NCBI GenBank assembly: GCA_963820075.1
Contig: CAWFYS010000016.1
Location: 1-64,000 of the forward strand
Source of the DNA: Kumtagia sp963820075
GTDB taxonomy: Bacteria; Pseudomonadota; Alphaproteobacteria; Rhizobiales; Rhizobiaceae
Direction: 5' to 3'
DNA: 64,000 nucleotides
This document shows, in pieces, positions 9,968 to 19,201 of this stretch (positions are counted from its first letter, which is position 1; every line of letters starts with the position of its first letter). The notes under the pieces are model-generated. The model was not told the DNA's origin, did no database searches, and was given only the letters and a program-made list of their open reading frames with translations. The translations under genes were made by a program, and so were the position numbers.

Positions 9968-10738
9968 TCATTTGGTCGATGGTGCCTCGGGACTGCGGAT
10001 GACGGTGGCGCCGAGAATGGGGCCGGGCAGGCCATCCTTGCTGACCGACTGCAGCAGCGCCACGCAGCCGCCTTTCTTGGCGATCTCGCTTGCCGGCAAC
10101 TCGAAACGCGTCGGCTTGCCCTTCCACATGCCGGCGGTCTGCACGGCGGTGACGGCATTCCAGTAGGTGATGGTGCTGCCGCTGTTTTCGCCGCGCTCTA
10201 TTGTGACGGGTTTCGCATCCTCGAAGAATACCAGGACGAGATGAGCCTTGCTGTAGGTCGGCCCGCCGCCCGTCTCGATCACGATGGACTCGCCCTGTTC
10301 GGCGGCCGTCAGATCTATGGACAGGCCCTTGCCTGAATTCTGCAACGTTTCAAGCGTTCCCGAGACCGCCGCGCGCTTGGCGCCGTTCACATGGGCGCGG
10401 CCGTTGATTACCGCCTGGGGTGTATAGACGGAGCGAACGCCGAAAGCCCGGCCATAGTCACGTTGCCTCTGGGTATTCTCGGGCCTCGCCAGCGTGTCGC
10501 GCCAGCCAAGATAGTCCCAGTAGTCGACATGGTAGGCCAGCGCGATCACTTCGCCTTTCGCGACCAGCTCGCTGAAAAAAGCATCGGCCGGGGGGCATGA
10601 ACTGCACCCCTGGCTGGTGAAAAGCTCCACCACGCCCAGCGGTTTTCTTGGTTCACCACCTGCGGTGCCCGCAAGGACCGCAAGGCCGACCGCAACCAGC
10701 GCGAATGCCGCCAACCTGGTCAGTTTTCCGCGCTTCAT
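9968..10738 (-). CDS. DUF1223 secreted thioredoxin-like protein
   Basis: Exported protein of 256 residues from the DUF1223 family, which has a thioredoxin-like fold and no settled function. An N-terminal signal peptide is clear (KLTRLAAFALVAVGLAVLAG). The family core follows: VVELFTSQGCSSCPPADAFF, with a CxxC pair as in thiol-disulfide enzymes, then ALAYHVDYWDYLGWRDTLA and RSVYTPQAVINGRAHVNG. The start at 10738 is the only reasonable one. The CSSC pair suggests a periplasmic redox role, but this is inference. It runs toward the candidate small RNA, which is on the opposite strand. Confidence 0.92.
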   Translation of the reverse strand: MKRGKLTRLAAFALVAVGLAVLAGTAGGEPRKPLGVVELFTSQGCSSCPPADAFFSELVAKGEVIALAYHVDYWDYLGWRDTLARPENTQRQRDYGRAFGVRSVYTPQAVINGRAHVNGAKRAAVSGTLETLQNSGKGLSIDLTAAEQGESIVIETGGGPTYSKAHLVLVFFEDAKPVTIERGENSGSTITYWNAVTAVQTAGMWKGKPTRFELPASEIAKKGGCVALLQSVSKDGLPGPILGATVIRSPEAPSTK

Positions 10739-11196
10739 GACAATTCCAGAATGTGTGCCGGCGACACCAGCTTATCTTTTCTTGGTGAAACAATAGGCAG
10801 ATGGGCATCTCAACGGAAAGTCACGTTGCGGTGAGATGGGGGTGCGGCGGGCTCGTCTCTTTTCATCATTGCGAGCACGGCAGGCCAAGACCCGGGCCCC
10901 GGAGCCTGCCGGCGCTCACAACCGGGCCTTGATAGCGGCGGGCCTTCGGGTGCGTCTATGAGATTCGCGGCGGAGCATGTCGTTCGGGTCGCAGCCATTG
11001 GTGCGACGGAGCGCGGCCTGGCCAAGTCCGCGCCGCCCCTCATCCGGCCTGCCGGCATCTTCTCCCCGCAACCGCACAGGGGAGAAGGGGGAGCCAGGCA
11101 TCGCCGACGCTGAAAATCCTCCGCGCCGGCGACCAGCAGCAGACACCGGCGCGCCTAAATCCGGGTTGCATGCGCCTCCAACCGGGCGCCCGCGGC
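10739..11196. other. Intergenic stretch with a degraded repeat
   Basis: This 458-base gap between the DUF1223 start and the pgk stop has no convincing gene. A weak hairpin built from CATCTCA and TGAGATG lies near 10805-10841. The distal part (11061-11140) is an interspersed repeat described separately. Confidence 0.6.
11061..11140. repeat. Interspersed RIME-associated repeat, copy A
   Basis: The left end is a palindrome (TCTCCCC ... GGGGAGA), and bases 11085-11140 match, in inverted orientation, bases 18880-18932 over about 50 positions with few differences. Both copies abut a CCCCTTCTCC-type palindrome, so the element is probably a RIME-like mosaic of rhizobial genomes. Confidence 0.7.
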
Positions 11197-12396
11197 TCAG
11201 GCCTTCTTCAGGACCTCGACGCCCGGCAGCGGCTTGCCTTCCATCCATTCCAGAAACGCGCCGCCGGCCGTGGAAACATAGGTGAAATCGCCGGCAACGC
11301 CGGCATGATTCAATGCCGCCACCGTATCGCCGCCGCCCGCCACGGAAATCAGCCGTCCGGCCTTCGTTTGCGCGGCCGCGGTTTTGGCCGCTGCGACCGT
11401 CGCCTTGTCGAAGGGCGCGATCTCGAAGGCGCCCAACGGCCCGTTCCAGACCAGGGTCGCCGCGCGCTCGATCCACTCCGCCACCTTGCGGACCGTCTCG
11501 GGGCCGACATCGAGGATCATGGCATCCGCGGGCACGGCTTCCACCGCGACCACCTCATTGGCGGCGCCCGCCTTGAACTCCCTGGCCACCACCCCGTCGG
11601 AGGGCAGGATGATGGCGCAGCCGGCACCCGCCGCCTCGATCATGATCTGCTTGGCGGTGTCGGCGAGGTCTCGCTCGCACAAGGACTTGCCGACACTGGT
11701 GCCGCGCGCGGCAAGGAAGGTGTTGGCCATGCCGCCGCCGATCACCAGCGCATCGACCTTCTTCACCAGGTTCATCAGGAGATCGATCTTGGTCGACACT
11801 TTCGCGCCGCCGACGATCGCCACCAGCGGCCGTTTCGGATTGCCGAGTCCGGCCTCCAGCGCGTCGAGCTCGGCCTGCATGGTGCGGCCGGCAAAGGCCG
11901 GCAAAAGATGCGCAAGACCCTCGGTTGACGCATGCGCCCGGTGCGCGGCCGAGAAGGCGTCGTTGACGAACAGGTCGCCATTCTTGGCCAGCGCCTCGGT
12001 GAAGGCCTTGTCGTTCTTTTCCTCGCCCTTGTGGAAGCGGGTGTTTTCCAGAAGCAGTATGTCGCCGTCCTTCATGGCCGAGACGGCGGCCGCCGCCTTC
12101 TCCCCAATACAGTCGGCGGCGAAACCTACCGGGCGGCCGATCACGTCCGCGGTCGCCCTGGCGATCGGCTCCAGCGAGAATTCCGGCGTCGGTCCATCCT
12201 TCGGCCGGCCGAAATGCGCGAGCAGGATGACCTTGGCGCCCTTGCCGGAGAGTTCCGTGATAGTCGGCGCGACGCGCTCGATCCGCGTCGCATCGGCAAC
12301 CCTGCCGTCCGCGACAGGCACGTTCAAATCGACGCGTACCAGCGTGCGCTTGCCCTTGACGTCACCGATATCGTCGAGTGTCTTGAAAGCGGTCAT
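11197..12396 (-). CDS. pgk: Phosphoglycerate kinase
   Basis: Glycolytic and gluconeogenic enzyme that transfers phosphate between 1,3-bisphosphoglycerate and ADP. The 399-residue product has the family signature RTLVRVDLNVPVADG near residues 17-31, the hinge and substrate regions (HFGRPKDGPTPEFSL, ENTRFHKGEEKNDKAF), the nucleotide site (IVGGAKVSTKIDLLMNL) and the C-terminal SVAGGGDTVAALNHAG. The start at 12396 follows a GGAG site. It lies on the same strand as gap and tkt but is separated from them by an antiporter gene, so the usual rhizobial carbon cluster is interrupted here. No fructose-bisphosphate aldolase gene follows downstream. Confidence 0.97.
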   Translation of the reverse strand: MTAFKTLDDIGDVKGKRTLVRVDLNVPVADGRVADATRIERVAPTITELSGKGAKVILLAHFGRPKDGPTPEFSLEPIARATADVIGRPVGFAADCIGEKAAAAVSAMKDGDILLLENTRFHKGEEKNDKAFTEALAKNGDLFVNDAFSAAHRAHASTEGLAHLLPAFAGRTMQAELDALEAGLGNPKRPLVAIVGGAKVSTKIDLLMNLVKKVDALVIGGGMANTFLAARGTSVGKSLCERDLADTAKQIMIEAAGAGCAIILPSDGVVAREFKAGAANEVVAVEAVPADAMILDVGPETVRKVAEWIERAATLVWNGPLGAFEIAPFDKATVAAAKTAAAQTKAGRLISVAGGGDTVAALNHAGVAGDFTYVSTAGGAFLEWMEGKPLPGVEVLKKA

Positions 12397-12526
12397 AGGC
12401 GTCTCCGAATTGAGCTGCGCGGGTTCCTATCGTGGTCTTCTGCTTTATCGCGCCCGGCCGGGGAAGCAAGCGTGTCGCGGCTCGACCGTAACGATTAACA
12501 CGCCGGCCTTGTTAGCCGGCAGACTG

Positions 12527-14371
12527 TCACTTGGGGGCGGTGTCCTTCGGCGTGTCGGCGGGCTGGTCCTTGTCCGGGCGGCGGCGGAAAAAACCGCGGA
12601 TGCGATGCCGGATTTCGGCCGCGCCGAAGAAGACGGGGAGAGCCGGCTGCGCCGCGGGCTCCAGCGCCACGCCGACGCTGCTTATCCGCCCCTTTTCGTC
12701 CACGTCTCGCACGATCAGTTCGATCGGCCCCAGATTGACGCGATCCGCGTATTCCGCGCGACCGCCCAGCCTGGCGGCCATAAGCACGCCGATGGGCATC
12801 GCACCTTCGCCTTCGACGAGCTTCGCGTCGTAGGCGGCGACCAGATCCGAAGCCGGGCGGTTGGGATCGACGGCAAACGCACCGAAAAATTCCTCGTCCT
12901 CGGGGCCCACTTCGGCGCGGCTGGCAAACAGCCGGTCGAGCAGGCGCGGATACCGGTCCGGCACGAAGATGTAGACGTGATCGCGTGCCATCAGGCGGCC
13001 CGCATCCTGGAACTTGATCGAGCGCCCGTCGCGCACCACCAGCGACGGCCGGGCCCAGCGCGGGATGCGCTGGCCGCGCAGCACGGGACTGCCGGCGACC
13101 ACCGTATAGGCGAGCAGTTCATGATGCGCCGAGCCCGGCAGCTCCAGTTCGACCTTCTGCAGCGGCCCCAGCCTTGCCGGCACGATCAGTCCAAGCCAGC
13201 GGGCGAGCGGCCCGACCGTCCAGCCTTGCACCACCAGCGAGACCAGCACCACGATGAAGGCAAGGTTGAAGATCATCCTGCCATTGTCTAGACCGCCGAG
13301 GATCGGCGTGATGGCCAGCAGGATCGAAACGGCGCCCCTGAGGCCGACCCAGGAGATGAAGGCGGTCTCCCTGCGCTGCAGGCTGAACGGGATGAGACAG
13401 AGCCACACGGCGATCGGCCTGGCGACGAAAATGAGGAGCAGGCCGAGCAGGAGGCCAACCGGCAGGATGGGCAGGAACTGCGACGGCGTCGCAAACAGGC
13501 CCAGCACCAGGAACATGATGATCTGCGCCAGCCAGGACACGCCATCCTGAAAGCGCTTGATGACGGAAACGGCACGGATGTTGGAATTGCCGGCGACGAG
13601 ACCGGCGAGATAGACCGCAAGGAATCCCGATCCGCCCAGCGCGCCACCCGCGGCGAAGACCATCAGCGACAAGGTCAGGACGAAGATCGGCAGCAGGCCG
13701 CTGTCGAGGTTCAGGCGATCGACGAGGCGCACGATGCCGTAGCCGCCCGCCAGCCCGACGCCCGCGCCGATGACCATCTGGATCAGGAAGCCAAGCGCAA
13801 GATCGAGCAGGATCACCTCGGCTTCCGGATCGGCGCCGAGCGCGATCAACTCGACCAGGGTGATCGTCAGGAAAATGGCGATGGGATCGTTGGTGCCGGA
13901 CTCGATTTCCAGCGTGGCGCGCACCCGTTCGCGCAGATTGACGTTGCCGGCGCGCAGCAGGAAGAACACCGCGGCGGCGTCTGTCGAGGCGACAGCGGCC
14001 CCAAGCAGGAAGCTCTCCAGCCAGGACAGCCCGGTCAGATAGAAGGCGGCGGCGCCGAACAGAACCGTTGTGAGGGCGACGCCGAAGGTCGCCAGCGTGA
14101 GCGCCGGAGCCGCTGCCTGCCGAAACACCTTCAGCGGCGTGCCGAAGCCGGAATCGAACAGGATGACAGCCAGCGCAAGTGAGCCGACGAAATAAGCGAG
14201 CGGGGTATTGTCGAAATGGATGCCGAGGCCGTCCTCGCCGCTGGCAAGCCCTATTGCCAGGAACAGCAGCAGCAGCGGCGCGCCGAAGCGAAAAGCGATC
14301 AGGCTCGAAAACGCCGCCACCACCACGAGGGCGGTGCCGACCAGCGTCACGAGGTAGATTACCTGATCCAT
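12527..14371 (-). CDS. Potassium/proton antiporter (CPA1 family, NhaP2/CvrA-like)
   Basis: Inner-membrane cation/proton antiporter of 614 residues. About twelve membrane segments fill residues 1-390, with the transport-site block STDAAAVFFLLRAGNVNLRE and the following ESGTNDPIAIFLT stretch typical of CPA1 exchangers. A TrkA-C-like regulatory domain follows (LAYTVVAGSPVLRGQRIPRW ... VYIFVPDRY), and the tail carries a further CorC/HlyC-like region ending in a charged stretch. This domain order matches NhaP2-type K+/H+ antiporters. It sits between gap and pgk on the same strand with more than 100 bases on each side, so it is probably transcribed alone. Confidence 0.92.
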   Translation of the reverse strand: MDQVIYLVTLVGTALVVVAAFSSLIAFRFGAPLLLLFLAIGLASGEDGLGIHFDNTPLAYFVGSLALAVILFDSGFGTPLKVFRQAAAPALTLATFGVALTTVLFGAAAFYLTGLSWLESFLLGAAVASTDAAAVFFLLRAGNVNLRERVRATLEIESGTNDPIAIFLTITLVELIALGADPEAEVILLDLALGFLIQMVIGAGVGLAGGYGIVRLVDRLNLDSGLLPIFVLTLSLMVFAAGGALGGSGFLAVYLAGLVAGNSNIRAVSVIKRFQDGVSWLAQIIMFLVLGLFATPSQFLPILPVGLLLGLLLIFVARPIAVWLCLIPFSLQRRETAFISWVGLRGAVSILLAITPILGGLDNGRMIFNLAFIVVLVSLVVQGWTVGPLARWLGLIVPARLGPLQKVELELPGSAHHELLAYTVVAGSPVLRGQRIPRWARPSLVVRDGRSIKFQDAGRLMARDHVYIFVPDRYPRLLDRLFASRAEVGPEDEEFFGAFAVDPNRPASDLVAAYDAKLVEGEGAMPIGVLMAARLGGRAEYADRVNLGPIELIVRDVDEKGRISSVGVALEPAAQPALPVFFGAAEIRHRIRGFFRRRPDKDQPADTPKDTAPK

Positions 14372-14468
14372 GCCAATTCTTTTCCCCCAACCGCAATCTG
14401 TCGATCAATGCAGAGTGCGGCGAAGAAAAGGCACTTCGCAATCGAATTGCGAGGGTTCGGGAAAAAAC

Positions 14469-14500
14469 AAAACGCCCGGCCGGAACCGGGCGTTTTGCCA
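14469..14500 (-). terminator. Terminator downstream of gap
   Basis: AAAACGCCCGG pairs with CCGGGCGTTTT around a six-base loop. Read on the minus strand it follows the gap stop at 14631 and is followed by a T-rich stretch (complement of GGGAAAAAACAAAA). It can also act on the opposite strand. Confidence 0.85.
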
Positions 14501-14630
14501 AAAACCGCGAGAGCGTGCCGGGATTTAGAGCGCCGCGCGTCCGTTCGGACGCGCAAGGGAGGCTCCACACTCAAAAACCTGCGTTCAACCTTTCCGAAAA
14601 TCGATCTGGATTTTCAGGCGATGCGCTCAT

Positions 14631-15641
14631 TCAGCCGATCGTCCTGGCGAACGCGACCGAAGTGTCGGCCATGCGGTTCGAGAAGCCCCATTCATTGTCG
14701 TACCAGGACAGAACGGAGACGAAATTGCCGTCCATGACCTTGGTCTGGTCCAGTGCCGCGGTGGAGGAATGCGGATCGTGATTGAAGTCGATCGACACGT
14801 TCGGATGTTTGGTGACGGCCAGGATGCCCTTCAGCCTGCCGTTCGAAGCGGCGATCAGCGCGTCGTTGATCTCTTCCACGGTCGTTGAGCGCTTGGCGAC
14901 GAATTTCAGGTCGACCACCGAAACGTTCGGCGTCGGCACGCGTATCGACACGCCGTCGAGCTTGCCCTTCAGTTCCGGCAGCACAAGGCCGATCGCCTTC
15001 GCCGCGCCGGTCGAGGTCGGGATCTGCGAGAGCGCGGCCGCGCGGCCGCGGTAGAGGTCCTTGTGCATGGTATCGAGCGTCGGCTGGTCGCCGGTGTAGG
15101 AATGGATGGTGGTCATCATTCCCTTCTCGATGCCGACCGTCTCATGCAGCACCGCCGCCAGCGGCGCCAGGCAGTTGGTCGTGCAGGACGCGTTCGAGAT
15201 GACGACGTGGTCCTTCGACAGTTTGTCATGGTTGATGCCGTAGACCACGGTCAGGTCGGCGCCGTCCGAGGGGGCCGAGACGATGACGCGCTTGGCTCCG
15301 GCCGTCAGATGCGCCGCCGCCTTGTCGCGGGCGGTGAAGATGCCGGTGCATTCCAGGGCGATGTCGACGCCGAGATCCTTCCACGGCAACTGCGACGGGT
15401 CCTTGATCGCCGTAACCTTGAACTTGTCCGAGCCGATGCTGATCCGGTCGCCGTCGACCGTGACCTCGTGCGGGAATCTGCCGTGCACGCTGTCGAAGCG
15501 CAGCAGATGCGCGTTGGTCTCGACCGGGCCGAGGTCGTTGACGGCCACGACATCGATATCCTTGCGGCCGGACTCGTAGATGGCGCGCACGATGTTGCGG
15601 CCGATGCGGCCAAATCCGTTGATGGCGACTCTGACGGGCAT
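14631..15641 (-). CDS. gap: Type I glyceraldehyde-3-phosphate dehydrogenase
   Basis: Converts glyceraldehyde-3-phosphate to 1,3-bisphosphoglycerate with NAD(P). The 336-residue product has the Rossmann motif GFGRIGR at residues 9-15, an Asn-Asp pair at 35-36 which favours NAD, the catalytic SNASCTTNCLAP with Cys153, and the C-terminal SWYDNEWGFSNRM. The start at 15641 follows a GGAGGA site. It lies downstream of tkt on the same strand with a gap of about 190 bases, and ends at a strong terminator. In relatives it is part of a tkt-gap-pgk run. Confidence 0.97.
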   Translation of the reverse strand: MPVRVAINGFGRIGRNIVRAIYESGRKDIDVVAVNDLGPVETNAHLLRFDSVHGRFPHEVTVDGDRISIGSDKFKVTAIKDPSQLPWKDLGVDIALECTGIFTARDKAAAHLTAGAKRVIVSAPSDGADLTVVYGINHDKLSKDHVVISNASCTTNCLAPLAAVLHETVGIEKGMMTTIHSYTGDQPTLDTMHKDLYRGRAAALSQIPTSTGAAKAIGLVLPELKGKLDGVSIRVPTPNVSVVDLKFVAKRSTTVEEINDALIAASNGRLKGILAVTKHPNVSIDFNHDPHSSTAALDQTKVMDGNFVSVLSWYDNEWGFSNRMADTSVAFARTIG

Positions 15642-15834
15642 GGGGTTCCTCCTGGGAGCAAGGCGACTTAATTCACGTCCGCCGCTTCATAGCGGCGGAT
15701 GGACAAAGAATCCAGCGGGCAAACGCATCGGTTTAAATCGATTTTATAGAGGCGACGATTGGTACTTGCGCAGCCGCTTTTCGCAACAGCCGGGGCGCGC
15801 GGGGCCGGTCGGGCGCGCGCAGGCAAGGCTCTGC

Positions 15835-17823
15835 CTAACCGTGCAGCCGTTGCTCGACCGCCTCGACCGTCGCCTCGGCGGTGATGCCGAAATGCGGATA
15901 GAGCTGCTCGATCGTCCCGGACGCGCCGAAGCCATGCATGCCGATGAAGATGCCGTCGAGCCCGATGAAGCGGTCCCAGCCGAGCCGGATGCCGGCTTCG
16001 ATGGCGACCTTCACCGGCGCGTTGCCGATGAGCGCTTCCTGGTACGCGGCGCTCTGTTTTTCGAACAGTTCGAAGCACGGCACCGAAACGACCCGCGTCG
16101 GATGGCCCGCTCTCCGCAGTTGGGCGCGAGCCGCCACCGCGATCTCGACCTCCGATCCGGAAGCGAAGATCGTAACCTCGGCCTCGCCATCGGCGGTGGC
16201 CAGTTCGTAAGCGCCGAGCCGGCACGGATTCTCCTCGGTAAATTCAGTGCGCAAGGCAGGCAGGTTCTGGCGGGTCAGCGCCAGGGTGGACGGCGTCTTC
16301 ACCGTCTCCAGCGCGATCTGCCAGCACTCGGCCGCCTCGGTCGCGTCCGCCGGACGCATGACGAGATGGTTGGGGATGGCCCGCAGCGCCGCCAGATGCT
16401 CGACCGGCTGATGCGTCGGCCCGTCCTCGCCGAGCCCGATCGAATCGTGGGTCATCACGAAGATCGTGCGGATGCCCGCCAGCGAGGCCAGCCGCATCGC
16501 CGGCCGCGCATAGTCGGAGAAGCACATGAATGTGCCGCCATAGGGAATGACGCCGCCATGCAGCGTCATGCCGTTCATGGCGGCGGCCATGCCGTGCTCG
16601 CGGATGCCGTAGTGCACATAGCGGTTGCCGTATTTGCCGGCGGAGATCGCATTGGTCTGGCTGGTCTTGGTGTTGTTGGAGCCGGTGAGGTCGGCCGAGC
16701 CGCCGATGGTTTCCGGCACCACGCCGTTGATCACCTCCAGCGCCATCTCGCTCGACTTGCGGGTGGCGACCTTGGGTTTGTCGGCGGCCAGCTTCTTCTT
16801 GTACTGGGCGATCGCGTCGTCGAAGCCGACCGGCAGGTCGCCGCGCATGCGCCGCCCGAACTCCCCGCGAATCTCGGCGTCGGCATCGGCCAGGCGCTTT
16901 TCCCAGTCGTTGCGCTTCCTGGCCGAGTTCAGGCCCGCCAGCCGCCAGGCGTCGAGTATGTCCGACGGGATCTCGAACGGCGGAGAGGTCCAGCCGAGCG
17001 CCTTGCGCGTGGCCGCGATCTCGTCCTTGCCGAGCGCCGAGCCATGAACGGCCTTGGTGCCGGCCTTCGTCGGCGCGCCGAAGCCGATCGTCGTCTTGCA
17101 GGCGATCAGCGTCGGGCGGTCGGACTTTCGCGCGAGATCGATGCAACTGGCGATGTCGTCCGCGTCGTGGCCGTCGCAGGCCAGCGTGTTCCAGCCGCTG
17201 GCGGCGAAGCGCGCGCGCTGGTCCGTCGAGTCGGCGAGCGTGACCGCGCCGTCGATGGAAATGTTGTTGTTGTCCCAGAAGACGATCAGCTTGTTGAGCT
17301 TCAGATGGCCGGCGAGCGCCAGCGCTTCCTGGCTGATGCCCTCCATCAGGCAGCCGTCTCCGGCCAGCGCATAGGTGAAATGATCGACGAGGCTGTCGCC
17401 GAACTCGGCATTGAGGATGCGTTCGGCGAGCGCCATGCCGACGGAGTTGGCAAGGCCCTGGCCGAGCGGACCCGTCGTCGTCTCGATGCCCGCCGCGTGG
17501 CCGTATTCGGGATGGCCCGCCGTCCTTGATCCGAGCTGGCGGAATTTCTTTATCTCGTCGATCGTGATGTCCTCGTAGCCCGTGAGGTAGAGCAGCGAGT
17601 AGAGCAGCATCGAGCCATGGCCGGCCGACAGCACGAAGCGGTCGCGATCCGGCCAGTGCGGATGCTTCGGGTCATATTTGAGGAACCGCGTGAACAGCAC
17701 GGTCGCGATGTCGGCGCATCCCATCGGCAGTCCGGGATGTCCGGAATTGGCTTTCTCAACCGCGTCCATCGAGAGAAATCGGATCGCATTCGCCATCCTG
17801 TCGTGCTTTTCGCGGTTGCTCAT
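15835..17823 (-). CDS. tkt: Transketolase
   Basis: Thiamine-diphosphate enzyme of the non-oxidative pentose phosphate pathway and Calvin-type cycles, moving two-carbon units between sugar phosphates. The 662-residue product, normal length, contains NSGHPGLPMG near residues 27-35, the ThDP motif GDGCLMEGISQEALALAGH, the substrate loop TTIGFGAPTKAGT, and HDSIGLGEDGPTHQPVEHLA in the second domain. The start MSNREKHD at 17823 is preferred to upstream in-frame starts because the added residues are not family-like. It leads the tkt-gap group on the minus strand and is divergent from DUF4164/zapA. Confidence 0.97.
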   Translation of the reverse strand: MSNREKHDRMANAIRFLSMDAVEKANSGHPGLPMGCADIATVLFTRFLKYDPKHPHWPDRDRFVLSAGHGSMLLYSLLYLTGYEDITIDEIKKFRQLGSRTAGHPEYGHAAGIETTTGPLGQGLANSVGMALAERILNAEFGDSLVDHFTYALAGDGCLMEGISQEALALAGHLKLNKLIVFWDNNNISIDGAVTLADSTDQRARFAASGWNTLACDGHDADDIASCIDLARKSDRPTLIACKTTIGFGAPTKAGTKAVHGSALGKDEIAATRKALGWTSPPFEIPSDILDAWRLAGLNSARKRNDWEKRLADADAEIRGEFGRRMRGDLPVGFDDAIAQYKKKLAADKPKVATRKSSEMALEVINGVVPETIGGSADLTGSNNTKTSQTNAISAGKYGNRYVHYGIREHGMAAAMNGMTLHGGVIPYGGTFMCFSDYARPAMRLASLAGIRTIFVMTHDSIGLGEDGPTHQPVEHLAALRAIPNHLVMRPADATEAAECWQIALETVKTPSTLALTRQNLPALRTEFTEENPCRLGAYELATADGEAEVTIFASGSEVEIAVAARAQLRRAGHPTRVVSVPCFELFEKQSAAYQEALIGNAPVKVAIEAGIRLGWDRFIGLDGIFIGMHGFGASGTIEQLYPHFGITAEATVEAVEQRLHG

Positions 17824-18091
17824 GGCTTGCTCGCTGATGAATGTGACGTCGGGGACGAAAGGCAGGCGACACATAGCAGGCAGCCATTTCTAGTCAACAA
17901 CGCACAGCTTGAATCGGCCATTGGCCGATCTGCGTTGCCCGTCCGCGATTCACCTGCCCATCGCCGGCCCATTGCAGGGGAAAGACGCCAGCGCTTTATT
18001 GACGGCCCGTTGACAGGATGCCTAATCTTTCGTGGGCGGCTTATTGTTTTCCGCCACTGATTCGCGAATTGGCGGCGCTCGGACAGGTGCA

Positions 18092-18364
18092 ATGACCGGG
18101 GAAACCACCCTGAGAGAAGTCATCATTCGCCTTGGCAAGGCGATGGATGTTCTGGAACACGCCGCGGCGGCAAGGCTCGAGCACGAGCAGGACTATTCGG
18201 AAGCCGAGGCGGAAGTTCAGCGGATGAATACCGATCGCAGCCGGCTGGCGCAGGAACTCGACATTTCGGAAGCCCGTGCCGAAAGGCTGGAGGAGGCCAA
18301 CAAGGAGGTCTCGCGGCGCCTCGTCACGGCGATGGAAACGATCCGCGCGGTGCTCGACAGATAG
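18092..18364 (+). CDS. DUF4164 family coiled-coil protein
   Basis: Small protein of 90 residues, almost entirely predicted coiled coil from the heptad-like spacing in VLEHAAAARLEHEQDYSEA and LEEANKEVSRRLVTAMETI. DUF4164 proteins are found in rhizobia directly upstream of zapA, and this copy ends 9 bases before the zapA start, so the two are very likely co-transcribed. That position suggests a link to cell division, but no activity is known. The start at 18092 gives the family-length product; upstream in-frame residues are not conserved in character. Confidence 0.85.
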   Translation: MTGETTLREVIIRLGKAMDVLEHAAAARLEHEQDYSEAEAEVQRMNTDRSRLAQELDISEARAERLEEANKEVSRRLVTAMETIRAVLDR

Positions 18365-18373
18365 GTCGCGAAT

Positions 18374-18736
18374 ATGGCTCAGGTTACGGTGACGATCGAC
18401 GGCAAGACCTACCGGATGGCTTGCGACGAGGGCCAGGAGGAGCACCTGCTCGATCTGGCGCAGCGTTTCGACCGCTATGTCTCGCACCTGAAGGATTCGT
18501 TCGGCGAGATCGGCGACCAGCGGCTTACCGTCATGTCAGGCATCATGGTGATGGATGAGCTGACCGAGTTGCAGAAGCGCGTAAAGGGCATGGAGAGCGA
18601 GATCGCGACCTTGCGCAAGACGCGCGACGACGCGCTGATGAAGGCGGACAAGAACGACGCGGCGCTGACCGGCGCGCTGGCCGGGCTTGCCCAGCGCATG
18701 GAAGCGCTGGCCGACAAGCTGGCCAGGAAGAATTGA
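18374..18736 (+). CDS. zapA: Cell division protein ZapA
   Basis: Cytoplasmic FtsZ-ring stabiliser that cross-links FtsZ filaments. The 120-residue product starts with the ZapA fold (VTVTIDGKTYRMACDEGQEE), continues with HLLDLAQRFDRYVSHLKD, and has the conserved RLTVMSGIMVMDELTELQKR before a C-terminal coiled coil. It follows the DUF4164 gene closely. In many alphaproteobacteria zapA is followed by the 6S RNA gene and a 5-formyltetrahydrofolate cyclo-ligase; neither is seen here, the next 460 bases being repeats. Confidence 0.93.
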   Translation: MAQVTVTIDGKTYRMACDEGQEEHLLDLAQRFDRYVSHLKDSFGEIGDQRLTVMSGIMVMDELTELQKRVKGMESEIATLRKTRDDALMKADKNDAALTGALAGLAQRMEALADKLARKN

Positions 18737-18799
18737 GGAAGCGCCCGGTCTCCCCGCGCTTCGCTGGGGCGAGGAAACGCCGGCCGGGCTGCTTGGCGT

Positions 18800-18850
18800 C
18801 CCTTCTTCCCGGCGGGGAGATAGTGGCCGCGTAGCGGCCGGGTGAGTGGA
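18800..18850. repeat. RIME-like palindromic element, divergent copy
   Basis: CCCTTCTTCCCGGCGGGGAG is followed by GTGGCCGCGTAGCGGCCGGG, the two nested palindromes typical of rhizobial intergenic mosaic elements. It lies 64 bases after zapA and differs from the two copies further downstream. Confidence 0.65.
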
Positions 18851-18879
18851 CTTTCTTTCGTCATTAACTCCCGCGAGTG

Positions 18880-19107
18880 CTGGTTGTCGGCGCGGAGGAT
18901 TTTCGGCGGCGGCGATGCCTGGCTCCCCCTTCTCCCCTTGTGGGAGAAGGTGTCGCCAAAGGCGACGGATGAGGGGTGCTGCACAGAGATGCTGCCGCCG
19001 CAAGGAGATGCGGATCGGAGCAGGTTCGGCTGCGGCGCGTTTCTTCCAGCACCCCTCATCCGACCTCGCTTCGCTCGGCCACCTTCTCCCAGGGGAGAAG
19101 GTGGCGC
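18880..19107. repeat. Pair of RIME-like elements in inverted orientation plus shared flank
   Basis: Copy one (18924-18981) has CTTCTCCCCTTGTGGGAGAAGG, then GTCGCCAAAGGCGACGGATG and AGGGGTGCTG. Copy two (19048-19107) is the same element inverted: CAGCACCCCTCATCCG, then a CTCGCTTCGCTCG-type stem and ACCTTCTCCCAGGGGAGAAG. Bases 18880-18932 repeat the sequence at 11085-11140 in inverted orientation. The whole zapA-SDR gap is built of such elements, with no gene. Confidence 0.8.
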
Positions 19108-19201
19108 TTGGCCGGAGGAGGCGCTGCCCAATTCAGACCGTCGCGTGGCTCAGGATGACGGTCAGCTCGGAGCCCTCAGTTGATTGGACGGCAGTGCAGG
19201 C

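Noticed and set aside
18880..19107. A CRISPR array, because of repeated palindromes
   Set aside because: Only a few unequal copies in inverted orientation, no regular spacers and no cas genes; they are RIME-like elements.
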